A stretch of 64,000 bases of DNA from Tessaracoccus sp. (GCF_016714275.1 NZ_JADJNP010000001.1:1364001-1428000), one strand, 5' to 3'; shown: positions 1 through 8,794, counted from the stretch's first letter. The notes: generated by a model not told the origin, from the sequence alone. Numbers and translations are program-made.

Positions 1-26
1 ACGGTGCGACCCCGGACGCGTGGCGG

Positions 27-956
27 GTGAAGAGCAGGACGACGCCCGTCGTCCTCTCGACGGCGAAGCCGACCCACGTGATCCTGCGCCGGCCGCTGCG
101 CGAGGAGATCCTCGCCGACCCCGTCTTCCCCGCGCCGGAGGGCGCGCGGTGCACCTACATGTCGCTGCGGCGGGCGACGCGGGCGTTCGTCGACCATCGC
201 GTCACCGGCGGCAGACTCGCCCACGAGCGCGCGAAGACCGCCCCCGTGACCCGCGACCTGATGGCGGCCGCGTGGCCGGCCGACCCCGCCGCGCCGGAGC
301 GCGTGCGGAAGGCGCTGAAGGTCGCCTCCCGGATACTTCTGAACGCGAACCCTCCGCCGTCGGCTCCACCCGGACGCGCCCGGGATCTCGAGAACGTCTG
401 GATCGCCTTCTTCCCCGACGACGTCCCGGCCCAGGACATCGACGGCACCGGGAGCCTCGCCCGCACGAAGGTCTACACCGGCGGCGAGATGTTCTACGCG
501 CTGTGGCAGACCATCGAGGGCGTGCTCAAGGGCAACGGCACCAAGCGGAACTTCTCGAACGAGTTCGTGGGTACCGGGGCGCCGGGGGCGATCGTCGCCG
601 TCGGGCTGTCGTCGGGGTTCCTGACGCGCCCGCCGCACGCGGCCCCGCATCCCACCGCCGCCGACCTCACGGCCAACGTGGACGACATGCTGACCGCGCT
701 GACTCCGGGGACGATGCTCCAGTTCTGGAACCTGACGACGGACTATCGGGTGGAGCGCAGCAGGGTCGGCGACATCGAGGAATACGGCCACTCGCCGCTC
801 TTCCAGAGGTACCTGCCCGTGGTGAACGGAAAGCCATCGGGAATCGTCGTCGTCGACCAGTACGGCGACGGCCACGGGTGTCCGGTGGCCAACGGGCAGA
901 TCACGTGGGGAGGCGCCCGGCAGGCGGTCTGGATCGCCGCCCAGTGGGACGACTGA
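27..956 (+). CDS. Hypothetical protein, family not recognised (possibly 5'-partial)
   Basis: I do not recognise this 309-residue protein. No signal peptide, membrane segment or nucleotide-binding motif is obvious. The C-terminal third is the most structured-looking part, with a GHSPLF stretch, an IVVVDQYGDGHG strand-turn and a final WGGARQAVWIAAQWDD segment; a His/Asp-containing hydrolase-like fold is possible but unproven. The GTG at 27 is the first start in the window, but no in-frame stop is visible upstream to base 1, so the gene may begin outside the window. The overlapping frame from base 20 gives Arg-rich low-complexity sequence and was rejected. The next gene starts 58 bases downstream on the same strand. 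Confidence 0.6.
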   Translation: MKSRTTPVVLSTAKPTHVILRRPLREEILADPVFPAPEGARCTYMSLRRATRAFVDHRVTGGRLAHERAKTAPVTRDLMAAAWPADPAAPERVRKALKVASRILLNANPPPSAPPGRARDLENVWIAFFPDDVPAQDIDGTGSLARTKVYTGGEMFYALWQTIEGVLKGNGTKRNFSNEFVGTGAPGAIVAVGLSSGFLTRPPHAAPHPTAADLTANVDDMLTALTPGTMLQFWNLTTDYRVERSRVGDIEEYGHSPLFQRYLPVVNGKPSGIVVVDQYGDGHGCPVANGQITWGGARQAVWIAAQWDD

Positions 957-1014
957 CCCTCGGCGGCATCGACGCCCTCGCTACGACGGCCCGTCGGGGA
1001 GTAGAGTCCGCGCC

Positions 1015-3027
1015 GTGCAGGTCGTAGGAGTAGAGGTCCCCCTCGCGTCCCTCCGCGCGCTCGTCCCCTCCCGCGACGACTACCGCGGACTGACCGCGCG
1101 CCTGCCCACGGAACTCCTCGCGGGGCTCACCGTCGGCATCGTGGCGCTGCCGTTGGCGCTCGGGTTCGGCGTCGCCTCCGGCGTGGGCGCCGCCGCGGGG
1201 CTCGTGACCGCGGTCGTCGCCGGGCTCGTCGCCGCCGTGTTCGGCGGCTCACACCTTCAGGTCTCCGGCCCCACCGGGGCCATGACGGTGGTGCTCCTGC
1301 CCGTCGTCGCCCACTACGGCGTCGACAAGGTTCCGCTGCTCGCCATCCTCGCGGGCGTGCTCGTCGTCGTCATGGCGGTCACGGGCATGGGCCGCGCCGT
1401 CGACATCATCCCCTGGCCGGTGGTCGAGGGGTTCACGTTCGGCATCGGCATCATCATCGCGCTGCAGCAGGTGCCGCTCGCGCTCGACACCCCCAAGGGC
1501 GAGGCCGAGTCGACGCTGGTGTCCAGCTGGCAGACGATGCTCGCCACCGACTGGGCGACGGCGACGGCCCCGCTCGCGGTCGTCCTCGGCGTCGTCGTCG
1601 TGCATCTGGTCCTGCAGCGGTTCGCGAAGGCGCTGCCCGCGTCGCTGATCGCCATCGTGCTCGCCACGCTCGCGGCGGAGCTGCTGGGCCTCCCCGTGCT
1701 GCGCATCGGCGAGCTGCCCGCGTCGCTTCCGGCGCCCGCGGTGCCCGACTGGTCGTGGCAGCTGATCACCCAGCTCACTCCCCCGGCGATCGCCGTGGCC
1801 GCGCTTGCGGCGCTGGAGTCGCTGCTGAGCGCCCGCGTCGCCGACGGGTTCGTCCCTGATGTGCCCCGCACCAACCCGGACAGGGAGCTGTTCGGCCAAG
1901 GCCTCGCCAACATCGCCTCAGGCCTCTTCGGCGGACTCCCCGCAACGGGAGCCATCGCCCGCACGGCCGTCAACGCGCGGGTCGGAGGCCGCACTCGAGT
2001 CGCGTCGGTCACGCATGCGCTCGTCCTCGTCGTCGTGATCTACGCGCTAGGCCCCATCGTCTCCCTGATCCCGCTGTCCGCGCTCGCCGGCGTGCTGATC
2101 ATGACGGCCGCGCGGATGATCAATGTCGCCGTGGCCCGACGGATCTGGCGCACCACCCGCTCGGACCGGATGACGTTCGCCGTCACCCTCGCCACCACCG
2201 TCGTGCTCGACCTCATCACCGCGGTCCTCCTCGGCGTCGCCATGGCCGCCATCCTCAGCCTCCGCCACATGGCATCCACGTCCGCGGTGCGGCGCGAGCA
2301 CCTCCCCGTCTCGACCCCGGCCGGGCTCGTCGACTTCCCCACTCACGTCATGCACGACACCGTCGCCGTCTACCGGATCGAGGGCGCCCTCTTCTACGGC
2401 GACGCACGGCGATTCATCGACACCGTCAGCGGCGTCGGCGACGTGAAGGGCGTCATCGTCCGCGCCCACCGCACGCGCGTGCTCGACGCCTCCGGCTCCG
2501 AGGCGCTGCGCGAGGCGAACGAGGCGCTCAGCCACCGCAACATCCCGATGGTCGTGCAGGGCCTCACCGAGCCCCAGCTCCGCATCGCGGAGGCTGTCGG
2601 CGCCATCGAGCCGGGACGCCATGCGGCCGAGCTCCCCGAGGCCATCGACCTGATGTGCCGGCTGCTCGGAAACCCCGACCACGCCGTCGTGACCGGCGAG
2701 ACCACGCAGTTGTTCAGCTACGGGAGCTTCACCCAGACCAACGTGCACCGACGCGTCTACGGCCGGCGCCTCGTCGGACAGTTGGACTCGCTGCCGGGCT
2801 ACAAGCTGCAGCTCGTCGCGGTGCCGTCGGACCAGACCGAGGTGCTCGGCATCACAACCCAACCGGTGGCCGTCAAGGGCACCGACGACGACATCGTCGC
2901 CGGCAAGCGGTACACCGTCAACGAGTCCGAGCTGGCCGCCGTCGACGCCGTGAACGAGCGCCTCTTCCGCCGCGAGTGGGTCGAGCTCACCTCAGGCGAG
3001 TCTGCCTGGGTCTTCGTCGCTCGCTGA
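1015..3027 (+). CDS. SulP-family anion transporter with STAS and C-terminal GGCT/AIG2-like domain
   Basis: Membrane transporter of the SulP (SLC26-like) family, which moves sulfate, bicarbonate or other anions; the substrate cannot be read here. Residues about 30-430 form a hydrophobic core with the SulP-type signature around SGPTGAM (residues 84-90). Residues about 446-550 are a STAS domain, the usual cytoplasmic regulatory module. The unusual part is residues about 566-670: LFSYGSF, a GxLxxLPGYKLQLV segment and a final ELTSGESAWVFV match the small gamma-glutamylcyclotransferase/AIG2-like proteins. The frame is open throughout, so this is one 670-residue polypeptide, about 110 residues longer than a SulP-STAS protein. 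The GTG start at 1015 lacks a strong ribosome site. Confidence 0.85.
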   Translation: MQVVGVEVPLASLRALVPSRDDYRGLTARLPTELLAGLTVGIVALPLALGFGVASGVGAAAGLVTAVVAGLVAAVFGGSHLQVSGPTGAMTVVLLPVVAHYGVDKVPLLAILAGVLVVVMAVTGMGRAVDIIPWPVVEGFTFGIGIIIALQQVPLALDTPKGEAESTLVSSWQTMLATDWATATAPLAVVLGVVVVHLVLQRFAKALPASLIAIVLATLAAELLGLPVLRIGELPASLPAPAVPDWSWQLITQLTPPAIAVAALAALESLLSARVADGFVPDVPRTNPDRELFGQGLANIASGLFGGLPATGAIARTAVNARVGGRTRVASVTHALVLVVVIYALGPIVSLIPLSALAGVLIMTAARMINVAVARRIWRTTRSDRMTFAVTLATTVVLDLITAVLLGVAMAAILSLRHMASTSAVRREHLPVSTPAGLVDFPTHVMHDTVAVYRIEGALFYGDARRFIDTVSGVGDVKGVIVRAHRTRVLDASGSEALREANEALSHRNIPMVVQGLTEPQLRIAEAVGAIEPGRHAAELPEAIDLMCRLLGNPDHAVVTGETTQLFSYGSFTQTNVHRRVYGRRLVGQLDSLPGYKLQLVAVPSDQTEVLGITTQPVAVKGTDDDIVAGKRYTVNESELAAVDAVNERLFRREWVELTSGESAWVFVAR

Positions 3028-3066
3028 GCCTCATCCTGTGGCCGGATGTCGGTTTGGTCCACTAGC

Positions 3067-3654
3067 TCAACCGGTCGGGATGCCGACCTTGGCGAGATGC
3101 TCCTCCATCTCGGCGAGGGACAGTGCGCCCTTTGCCACCGAGGCGATCGCGCCGTCGGCGTCGATGAAGAAGTGTGTGGGGACAGACGTCGTCAGATACT
3201 TCAGCGAGATCTCGCCGATGGGGTCAGGCGTGCTGCGGATAGTCAAGCCGAGGCGCTCGGCGTAGTCGGAGACCGTGTCCCTGTCCTCCTTCAGGTAGAC
3301 AGATACCACCTCGACGCGGTCGCTCATCGCCTCGACGTCGGGCAGCTCCGCCCGGCAGGACGAGCACCACGTAGCCTGGAACAGCAGCCATACCGGCTGC
3401 CCCTTGAGGTCGGAGAGCGTCACGGGGTTGCCGTCAATGTCGAAGGCCTTGAAGTCGGGCGCGGCGGCACCCACCTTCGGCGCGGCGTCGTCGGCGCTCA
3501 CCGCCGCGGCCGGCGCCGACTCGGGCATCCCCTGGACGAGGAACACCCCGCCGACGACCAGCGCCGTCACCAGGACCAGGCTCAGCACGGACAGCAGCCG
3601 GCCACGGCCCGGCGCACCCGGGCTCGCGGGGTGCTTCGTTCGCGCGTCAGGCAT
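3067..3654 (-). CDS. Membrane-anchored thioredoxin-fold thiol reductase (TlpA/ResA-like)
   Basis: A 195-residue protein with one N-terminal membrane segment (about residues 19-40) followed by an extracytoplasmic thioredoxin fold. The redox motif is WCSSC (Cys97 and Cys100), and the cis-proline region is TSVPTHFFID. ResA/TlpA/CcmG-type proteins keep apocytochrome c cysteines reduced so that heme can be attached. It is the last gene of the minus-strand nrf/res operon and its start overlaps the end of resC by 8 bases, which supports a role in maturing the multiheme NrfH and NrfA made by the same operon. The role is inferred from family and position. Confidence 0.88.
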   Translation of the reverse strand: MPDARTKHPASPGAPGRGRLLSVLSLVLVTALVVGGVFLVQGMPESAPAAAVSADDAAPKVGAAAPDFKAFDIDGNPVTLSDLKGQPVWLLFQATWCSSCRAELPDVEAMSDRVEVVSVYLKEDRDTVSDYAERLGLTIRSTPDPIGEISLKYLTTSVPTHFFIDADGAIASVAKGALSLAEMEEHLAKVGIPTG

Positions 3655-4561
3655 AAGCGTGCAGGCCGCCGAAGAAGTGGTTGCCGAAGTACGCGAACAG
3701 CACCGTGACGAAGCCGATCACCAGCATCCAGGCCGCCTGACGGCCGCGCCAGTCGCGCACCACGCGCACGTGCAGGAACGCGCCGTAGACCAGCCAGGTA
3801 ACCAGCGCCGCCGTCTCCTTGGGGTCCCAGCCCCAGTACCGGCCCCAGGCGGTGTTCGCCCACACCGAGCCGAGCACGATCATGATCGTCAACAGCGGGA
3901 AGGTGACGACGGCGGCGCGGTAGCCCACGTCGTCGAGCACGTCCTGCCGGGGCAGCGGGAGCCGCTTCGGCAGCGCGGGGTGCAGCAGATACAGCACGGC
4001 AGCGCCGAACGAGACGCACGCGGCACCGTACGCGATGATCGCGAAGCCGACGTGCAGCGTCAGCAGGAGGTTGTTCTGCAGCGCCGGGATCAGCGGTTTC
4101 ACGCCGGTGTCGAGGCTGAGCGCGTACACGAGCAGCACCGCGGCCACCGGGAGCACCGCGAGCGAGAGCATCCTGATCCGATAGCGCATCTCGAAGAACA
4201 GGTTGACGAGCAGGATGCCCCACACGAAGGCGACGGCGAACTCGTGCTGGTTGGAGAACGGGCCGTGCCCGGTGACGCTCATGCGAATGACGATGTAGGT
4301 CGTCAACAGCACGAGGGCGACGACCTGGAAGCCGGTGGCCCACCAGGCGAGGCTGCTGCGGGGAGGCGCGCCGTCGACGGTGGCGTAGAAGGGCGCCTCA
4401 AGGGGCGCGGGCTCGCCGCCGCCGACGCTGACCGTCGCCCGGCTTCGGGTCTGGGCGACGGCCCTGTGCTTGCTGGACGTGGCCAGCGCGATCCCGCACA
4501 GCAGGGCAAGCAGCACGGTGACGATGGTGGCGGTCACCAGGTATTCGGCAAGCTCAAGCAT
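3647..4561 (-). CDS. resC: Cytochrome c biogenesis protein ResC/CcsB (heme-handling protein)
   Basis: A 304-residue integral membrane protein of the heme-handling (WWD-domain) family of System II cytochrome c maturation. The tryptophan-rich signature is at residues 238-251 (WGRYWGWDPKET). Conserved-looking histidines (His106 in NQHE, His170, His301 in GGLHAYA at the extreme C-terminus) could ligate heme. With ResB it forms the complex that exports heme and attaches it to CXXCH motifs outside the membrane. Its ATG overlaps the resB stop by 8 bases and its end overlaps the downstream thioredoxin gene, so translation is probably coupled across all three. Confidence 0.92.
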   Translation of the reverse strand: MLELAEYLVTATIVTVLLALLCGIALATSSKHRAVAQTRSRATVSVGGGEPAPLEAPFYATVDGAPPRSSLAWWATGFQVVALVLLTTYIVIRMSVTGHGPFSNQHEFAVAFVWGILLVNLFFEMRYRIRMLSLAVLPVAAVLLVYALSLDTGVKPLIPALQNNLLLTLHVGFAIIAYGAACVSFGAAVLYLLHPALPKRLPLPRQDVLDDVGYRAAVVTFPLLTIMIVLGSVWANTAWGRYWGWDPKETAALVTWLVYGAFLHVRVVRDWRGRQAAWMLVIGFVTVLFAYFGNHFFGGLHAYA

Positions 4562-5960
4562 GGATCAGCTCCTTGTCGTCCGGGGAGGGGTCTGGGGAGG
4601 CCTCGGGCGCGGTGGCGTCGATGCGCGCGACCAGGCTGCGGAAGTGCCGCTCGAAGGTGGTGTCGAGCTTCTCCGCGGAGGCCAGCCGCAGCCGCGATCC
4701 GCCGTCGACGGGCGCGATCCTGACCCACAGCCGACGGTGCCGCAGCATGAACGTCATGCTCATGCCGACCACCAGCAGGGTGGAGCCCACCCACATCCAC
4801 ATCGCGCCCGGGTCTTGGCGCGCGATCAGGCCGGTGTAGCGCAGCTCGCGCTCAAAGGTCAGCGCGAGCCCGGCAGCCTCGACCTCGTCGCCCTGTTCGG
4901 CCGGCACGACGTCGAGCTTCTCGCCGCTCGCGACGTTGTAGACCTCGAAGACGGCGCTGCCCGCCGCGATCGCGGCGTCGGTGGCACCGGAGGCCGGGGT
5001 GACCACCAGAACCTCAAGCCCGGTGCCCGCAGGCTGGATCTTCCCGATGGCGTAACGGCCGTCGTTGCTCTGCCACTTCAGCGGCACTGCCCCCTGGAAC
5101 AGCGGCGCGCCGTCCTTGGCGACGGTGATGCCGGCCGCGATGCCGAAGGAGGCTTGGTGGATGGCCGTGCCGTCGATCCGGAGCGGCGCGTTGACGCGCA
5201 CCTCCTGCTCGGCGACCACCTGGCCGTCGCGCGCGACGACGAGGTGACTCACGTAGTCGGTCGGGCGGCCCATGTCGTCGTAGGCGTCCTTGAAAGAGTC
5301 GACGGTGACGGTCAGCCCGGTGCCGTGGCCGACGTCGACGCTCTCCCCCACCGCGATGTCGAGGTTCTGCTCGAAGCCGGTGAACGCGGAGACGCCGAAG
5401 GCCATCAGGATCACCACCATCGCGGCGTGCGCGATGGCCGTGCCGAACGGCCCCCACCGGAACCGGTCCGAGTACCAACCGCGCTGGCCCGTGAGCGCGT
5501 CGTCGGGCAGGATGCGGTAGCGCTGCGCCCGGAGCACGGAGCCGACGTGGTCGGCGGTCTCGTCGACGGTGAGCGGCAACTCCAGTTCGGCGCGGTACTG
5601 GGCGCGCTCGAAGAACTTCTCCGTGACGTGCACGCGCGGCCGGGTGGCCCGCGCCCACAGCTGCGGGAGTCGGTGCACGGTGCAGGCGATGATCGACAGC
5701 GCCAACAGGACCGTCACGGCGAGGAACAGCGGCGAGGTCCAGAGCCGGAACAGCCCCAGGTAGTCGAGCACCGGCGTCCAGCCGCCGTAGCGGGGCCGGA
5801 CCGTTTCGAGCCACGCGGCGTGCGCGGCGGCGTCGGCGGTGGCGGGCGCTTGCGAGATGAGCGTGCCGAGCAGCGCGAGCACCGCCATGGCGATGATGAC
5901 AACGGCACCCAGCATCTTCGAGTAGAGGATGCGATAGACCCAGCCGAACAGTTCACGCAT
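4554..5960 (-). CDS. resB: Cytochrome c biogenesis protein ResB
   Basis: A 468-residue ResB/Ccs1 protein, the second half of the System II heme attachment complex. It begins with a hydrophobic N-terminus (MRELFGWVYRILYSK, then a membrane segment), has further helices near residues 70-95 and 160-180, a large extracytoplasmic domain, and a final helix near residues 395-415. The open frame continues upstream of the chosen ATG at 5960, but that extension is Arg/Pro-rich and overlaps the preceding gene; starting at 5960 leaves two bases after the TPR gene stop. The partner resC follows with an 8-base overlap. Confidence 0.92.
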   Translation of the reverse strand: MRELFGWVYRILYSKMLGAVVIIAMAVLALLGTLISQAPATADAAAHAAWLETVRPRYGGWTPVLDYLGLFRLWTSPLFLAVTVLLALSIIACTVHRLPQLWARATRPRVHVTEKFFERAQYRAELELPLTVDETADHVGSVLRAQRYRILPDDALTGQRGWYSDRFRWGPFGTAIAHAAMVVILMAFGVSAFTGFEQNLDIAVGESVDVGHGTGLTVTVDSFKDAYDDMGRPTDYVSHLVVARDGQVVAEQEVRVNAPLRIDGTAIHQASFGIAAGITVAKDGAPLFQGAVPLKWQSNDGRYAIGKIQPAGTGLEVLVVTPASGATDAAIAAGSAVFEVYNVASGEKLDVVPAEQGDEVEAAGLALTFERELRYTGLIARQDPGAMWMWVGSTLLVVGMSMTFMLRHRRLWVRIAPVDGGSRLRLASAEKLDTTFERHFRSLVARIDATAPEASPDPSPDDKELIHA

Positions 5961-5962
5961 GG

Positions 5963-6793
5963 CTACTCCTGGGTCGGCGTGGGGCTGGAGGTCGGCGAAG
6001 GGCTGCCGGAAGGCATCGCGTCGAGCGCGGCCAGATGCGACTGAACGGTGGCGGCCAGGTCCGAGTCGGGCGCGACGTCGAGCACGGCCTGCCAGTCGGC
6101 GCGGGCTCCCTCGACGTCCGGCGGGTCTTGGGCGAGGCGCAGGAAGCCGAGGTTGTACCAGGCTTGCGGATTGCGCGGGTCGACCTCGGTGACCTTCCTC
6201 CACAGCTTCTCGGCGCCCTCCAGATCGCCGGAGTTGAACCGCAGCACGCCCAGCTCGAGGTTGATCGCGACGTCGTCGGGCGAGGAACTCAGCTTGGCCT
6301 CGAGTTCCGCCATGCGCGCGACGTCGCTGGTGGTCGCGGCGCTTGTGGGCGCGGTTCCGGGGGCCGCGGCGGAGGTGTCCGCGGGCAGCCCCATCCGGAA
6401 GACGCCGTAGACGACCGCGGCCAGGACGAGCAGTCCCAGCGCCGGGACCAGCGCGGAGCGGCCCTTCTTCTTGGCCGCCACCGGGGTGTTCACCTTGTCG
6501 AGGGGGGTGTGAACCTTCGGCCTGCGGGGCACGTCGTCCTCGCCGAGCTCGGCGAGAGCGAGGTCGGCGTCGTCTGCCTCCGGACGCCCGATGGGGGCAT
6601 CTTCGACGGCCGTCTCATCTGCGGCAGCGGACTCGCCCAGGCCCGCCAGCTGCGCGTCGGCCCATCCGCGGAGCGACTCAGGCGCCCCCTCCAGAAATGC
6701 CCGCAGCTCGTCGGCGTGCTCGGGTAGGTGCCCCGCGGCGTCGTTGCCGGGGGCCCCGGGCCTCGCGCCGTCAGCGCTGCTCTGCGCGCTCAC
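5963..6793 (-). CDS. Membrane-anchored TPR protein (CcmH/NrfG-like assembly factor)
   Basis: A 276-residue protein with a hydrophilic acidic N-terminus, one membrane segment at about residues 113-132 (SALVPALGLLVLAAVVYGVF), and a C-terminal region with two to three tetratricopeptide-like repeats (AINLELGVLRFNSGDLEGA and AWYNLGFLRLAQ segments), ending in a Ser/Pro/Thr-rich tail. NrfG- and CcmH-type TPR proteins present apocytochrome c to the heme attachment machinery. Its location between nrfA and resB, with the start overlapping the nrfA end by 23 bases, supports a role in delivering NrfA or NrfH to ResBC. The specific partner is inferred. Confidence 0.8.
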   Translation of the reverse strand: MSAQSSADGARPGAPGNDAAGHLPEHADELRAFLEGAPESLRGWADAQLAGLGESAAADETAVEDAPIGRPEADDADLALAELGEDDVPRRPKVHTPLDKVNTPVAAKKKGRSALVPALGLLVLAAVVYGVFRMGLPADTSAAAPGTAPTSAATTSDVARMAELEAKLSSSPDDVAINLELGVLRFNSGDLEGAEKLWRKVTEVDPRNPQAWYNLGFLRLAQDPPDVEGARADWQAVLDVAPDSDLAATVQSHLAALDAMPSGSPSPTSSPTPTQE

Positions 6794-8246
6794 GGTTGGC
6801 CGTCGTGATGTCGGAGGCCTCCAAGGAGGCCGGGTCGGACCCCTGCAGCACCAGCTGGCCCTTGCGAGACGCGTCGAGCGAGTCGGCGAGGATGCGCTGG
6901 ATGTAGGCGGGGGCGTGGAAGCCGTAGGAGTTCTCGGAGTAGACGTAGTCGAGGTAGAAGCTCGCCTTGTTCTGGAACTCGCGCGCGGCGTTCAGCGTTG
7001 CCTCGTCGATGCCGTCGGTCTGCGCCTTCTCCAACGCCCGGATCAGGCTGACGAGGGAGTCGAACGCGCGGTCGCGGGTGCCGATGAACTGGTCTTGGAT
7101 GCCGACGACGCGGTCGGTCATCTCCTTCTCCGTCGCGCTGTGGCAGGTCATGCAGGACGCGTTGACGTTCAGCAAGGGCGACTGGATGTGGTGGTTGGTC
7201 ACCTTTCGGGCACCTTCGGCCTCATACGGCATGTGGCAGTCCGCGCAGCTCACGCCGTTGGCCGCGTGGATCGAGTTGGACCAGAAGATGTCGAACTCGG
7301 GATGCTGCGCCTTGACGACTTTCGCCCCGGTGGTCTTGTGCTCGAAGTCCTTGTGGCCGTCCTCCTGGTAGTACTCCCAGATCTCGTCGATGTCGAGGCC
7401 CTTCGTCCAGGGGAAGATGAGCTCCTTGGACTCCTTCTCGAAGTAGTACTCGACGTGGCACTGGCCACACACGAAGCTGCGCATCTCCTGGCGCGTCGCG
7501 TCGCGGTTGACGTCGTAGTCCTCGACGCCCTGGGTCTTCTTGTAGGCGGCGATGCCCTTCTCGAACGCCGGACGCGTGATCCGCAGCTCCATCGTCTTCG
7601 GGTCGTGGCAGTCGATGCACGCCACCGGGTGCTCGGCGAGCTGCGTCACGTCCACGTAGGGCATCTGGTTCATCTTCTCGAACCCGGCCTGGCGGTCGCC
7701 GTCGCCCAGCTCGTTCATGATCGTCACCGTCGACGCGTGGCAGTTGAGGCAGGTGCCTGGCTGGTTGAACTCGAGGACGCGCAGCGTGTAGCGCTGGTCC
7801 TCGAGCATGTAGGCGTGCCCGCGTGCGTGGCGGTAGTCGACGGAGAACGGGTAGCCCGCCCACATGTCCTTCAGCCGCGGATCCTCCTCGAGCCTGCTCG
7901 TGGAGATCACCGTGCGCGGGTCGGTCGCCGTCGGCGTGCGCTCCTCCTTGTGGGAGCCGCCGAACACCGTCGGCGTCATCTCGGAGCTGCGCAGGTAGGC
8001 CTCGTACTGGAGTGGGAAGTTCTGTCCCCACACCGCCGGGTCGGAGATGGTGTCGTCCAGCTCCACGACCTTCGTGTACGGGTCTTTCGCCTCCGACATC
8101 CGCTCGATGACATTGGCGAGCACTGCTGTTGCGCCGGCCGTCACCACCGCGGTCAGCGCGATCGCGCCGACGATGATGCCGACCCTTCGTCCCTTCTTCG
8201 CCTTGGCCGTGGTCGGTTCCTGCTGGGGAGCGTCGTTGTTCTCCAT
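6771..8246 (-). CDS. nrfA: Pentaheme ammonia-forming nitrite reductase NrfA, CXXCH type
   Basis: A 491-residue extracytoplasmic cytochrome c nitrite reductase that reduces nitrite to ammonium with six electrons. An N-terminal membrane segment or uncleaved signal lies at residues 22-45. Five heme motifs are present: Cys166-His170, Cys210-His214, Cys260-His264, Cys334-His338 and Cys365-His369. The first corresponds to the catalytic heme, where most NrfA proteins have CXXCK; here it is CLNCH. Other active-site features are kept: CGQCHVEYYF with the catalytic tyrosine, and the KAQHPE segment with the catalytic His (His315). The ATG at 8246 was chosen because the longer frame adds an Arg-rich leader reaching into nrfH. 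nrfH lies 5 bases upstream. Confidence 0.95.
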   Translation of the reverse strand: MENNDAPQQEPTTAKAKKGRRVGIIVGAIALTAVVTAGATAVLANVIERMSEAKDPYTKVVELDDTISDPAVWGQNFPLQYEAYLRSSEMTPTVFGGSHKEERTPTATDPRTVISTSRLEEDPRLKDMWAGYPFSVDYRHARGHAYMLEDQRYTLRVLEFNQPGTCLNCHASTVTIMNELGDGDRQAGFEKMNQMPYVDVTQLAEHPVACIDCHDPKTMELRITRPAFEKGIAAYKKTQGVEDYDVNRDATRQEMRSFVCGQCHVEYYFEKESKELIFPWTKGLDIDEIWEYYQEDGHKDFEHKTTGAKVVKAQHPEFDIFWSNSIHAANGVSCADCHMPYEAEGARKVTNHHIQSPLLNVNASCMTCHSATEKEMTDRVVGIQDQFIGTRDRAFDSLVSLIRALEKAQTDGIDEATLNAAREFQNKASFYLDYVYSENSYGFHAPAYIQRILADSLDASRKGQLVLQGSDPASLEASDITTANRERAEQR

Positions 8247-8251
8247 GGTCC

Positions 8252-8734
8252 TTACCTTGTCTTGTGCCCGACGTCGGAGTGACAGCGCGTGCAGTTGATC
8301 TGGTCGCCGCCTGAGGTCATGCGGATGTCGCTGGTGAATTCGGCGTGGCAATACAGGCACGCCTCGTTCGTCACCGTCCTGTTGGATTCCCGGATCTCGA
8401 TGTTCTCCGGATACTGCCCCGTCGTGAACTTCAATCCGTGCCAGAACCCGTTGTCAGCCTTGACGAGATACTTGTGGACGATGTTGTCGTGCGGCGCGTG
8501 GCAGTCGTTGCAGGTGGCCACGTTCGAGTGGCTGCCTGCTATCCAGGCGTCGTAGTGGCGCTCCATCACATGGCAGTTGGCGCACGTCGCGGGATCGTTG
8601 AAGAGGTACGAGATGCCCTTGGCGTAGATGAAGGTGAAAAGCCCGACGCCGATCAGAGAGCCTACGACGAACACACCGACAGCCACCAGGACGTTTGTCC
8701 TGGTCAGCCGGCTCAGCACACCCTTGATACTCAT
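8252..8734 (-). CDS. nrfH: Tetraheme quinol dehydrogenase subunit NrfH
   Basis: A 160-residue NapC/NirT-family membrane cytochrome that takes electrons from menaquinol and passes them to NrfA. A single N-terminal membrane anchor spans about residues 14-36. Four heme motifs follow: Cys51-His55, Cys75-His79, Cys126-His130 and Cys148-His152. The first has the CXXCHxM arrangement typical of NrfH, in which Met57 is the candidate ligand of the quinol-proximal heme. It is the first gene of the operon, and nrfA starts 5 bases after it. The order nrfHA is the type found in bacteria lacking the enterobacterial nrfBCD genes. Confidence 0.95.
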   Translation of the reverse strand: MSIKGVLSRLTRTNVLVAVGVFVVGSLIGVGLFTFIYAKGISYLFNDPATCANCHVMERHYDAWIAGSHSNVATCNDCHAPHDNIVHKYLVKADNGFWHGLKFTTGQYPENIEIRESNRTVTNEACLYCHAEFTSDIRMTSGGDQINCTRCHSDVGHKTR

Positions 8735-8794
8735 CGCAGTAACTCCTACGACGAATAGTAGTAGAGAGGGTGTCGCCGGGTGTGTTCACCCCCT

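Noticed and set aside
20..1027. 335-residue open frame overlapping the first gene
   Set aside because: Arg/Pro/Gly-rich low-complexity product typical of an off-frame reading in GC-rich DNA; the frame from 27 has normal composition.
2047..2862. Long minus-strand open frame inside the SulP gene
   Set aside because: Composition is Asp/Gly/Val/Arg-rich without hydrophobic core; it is antisense to a gene with clear homology.
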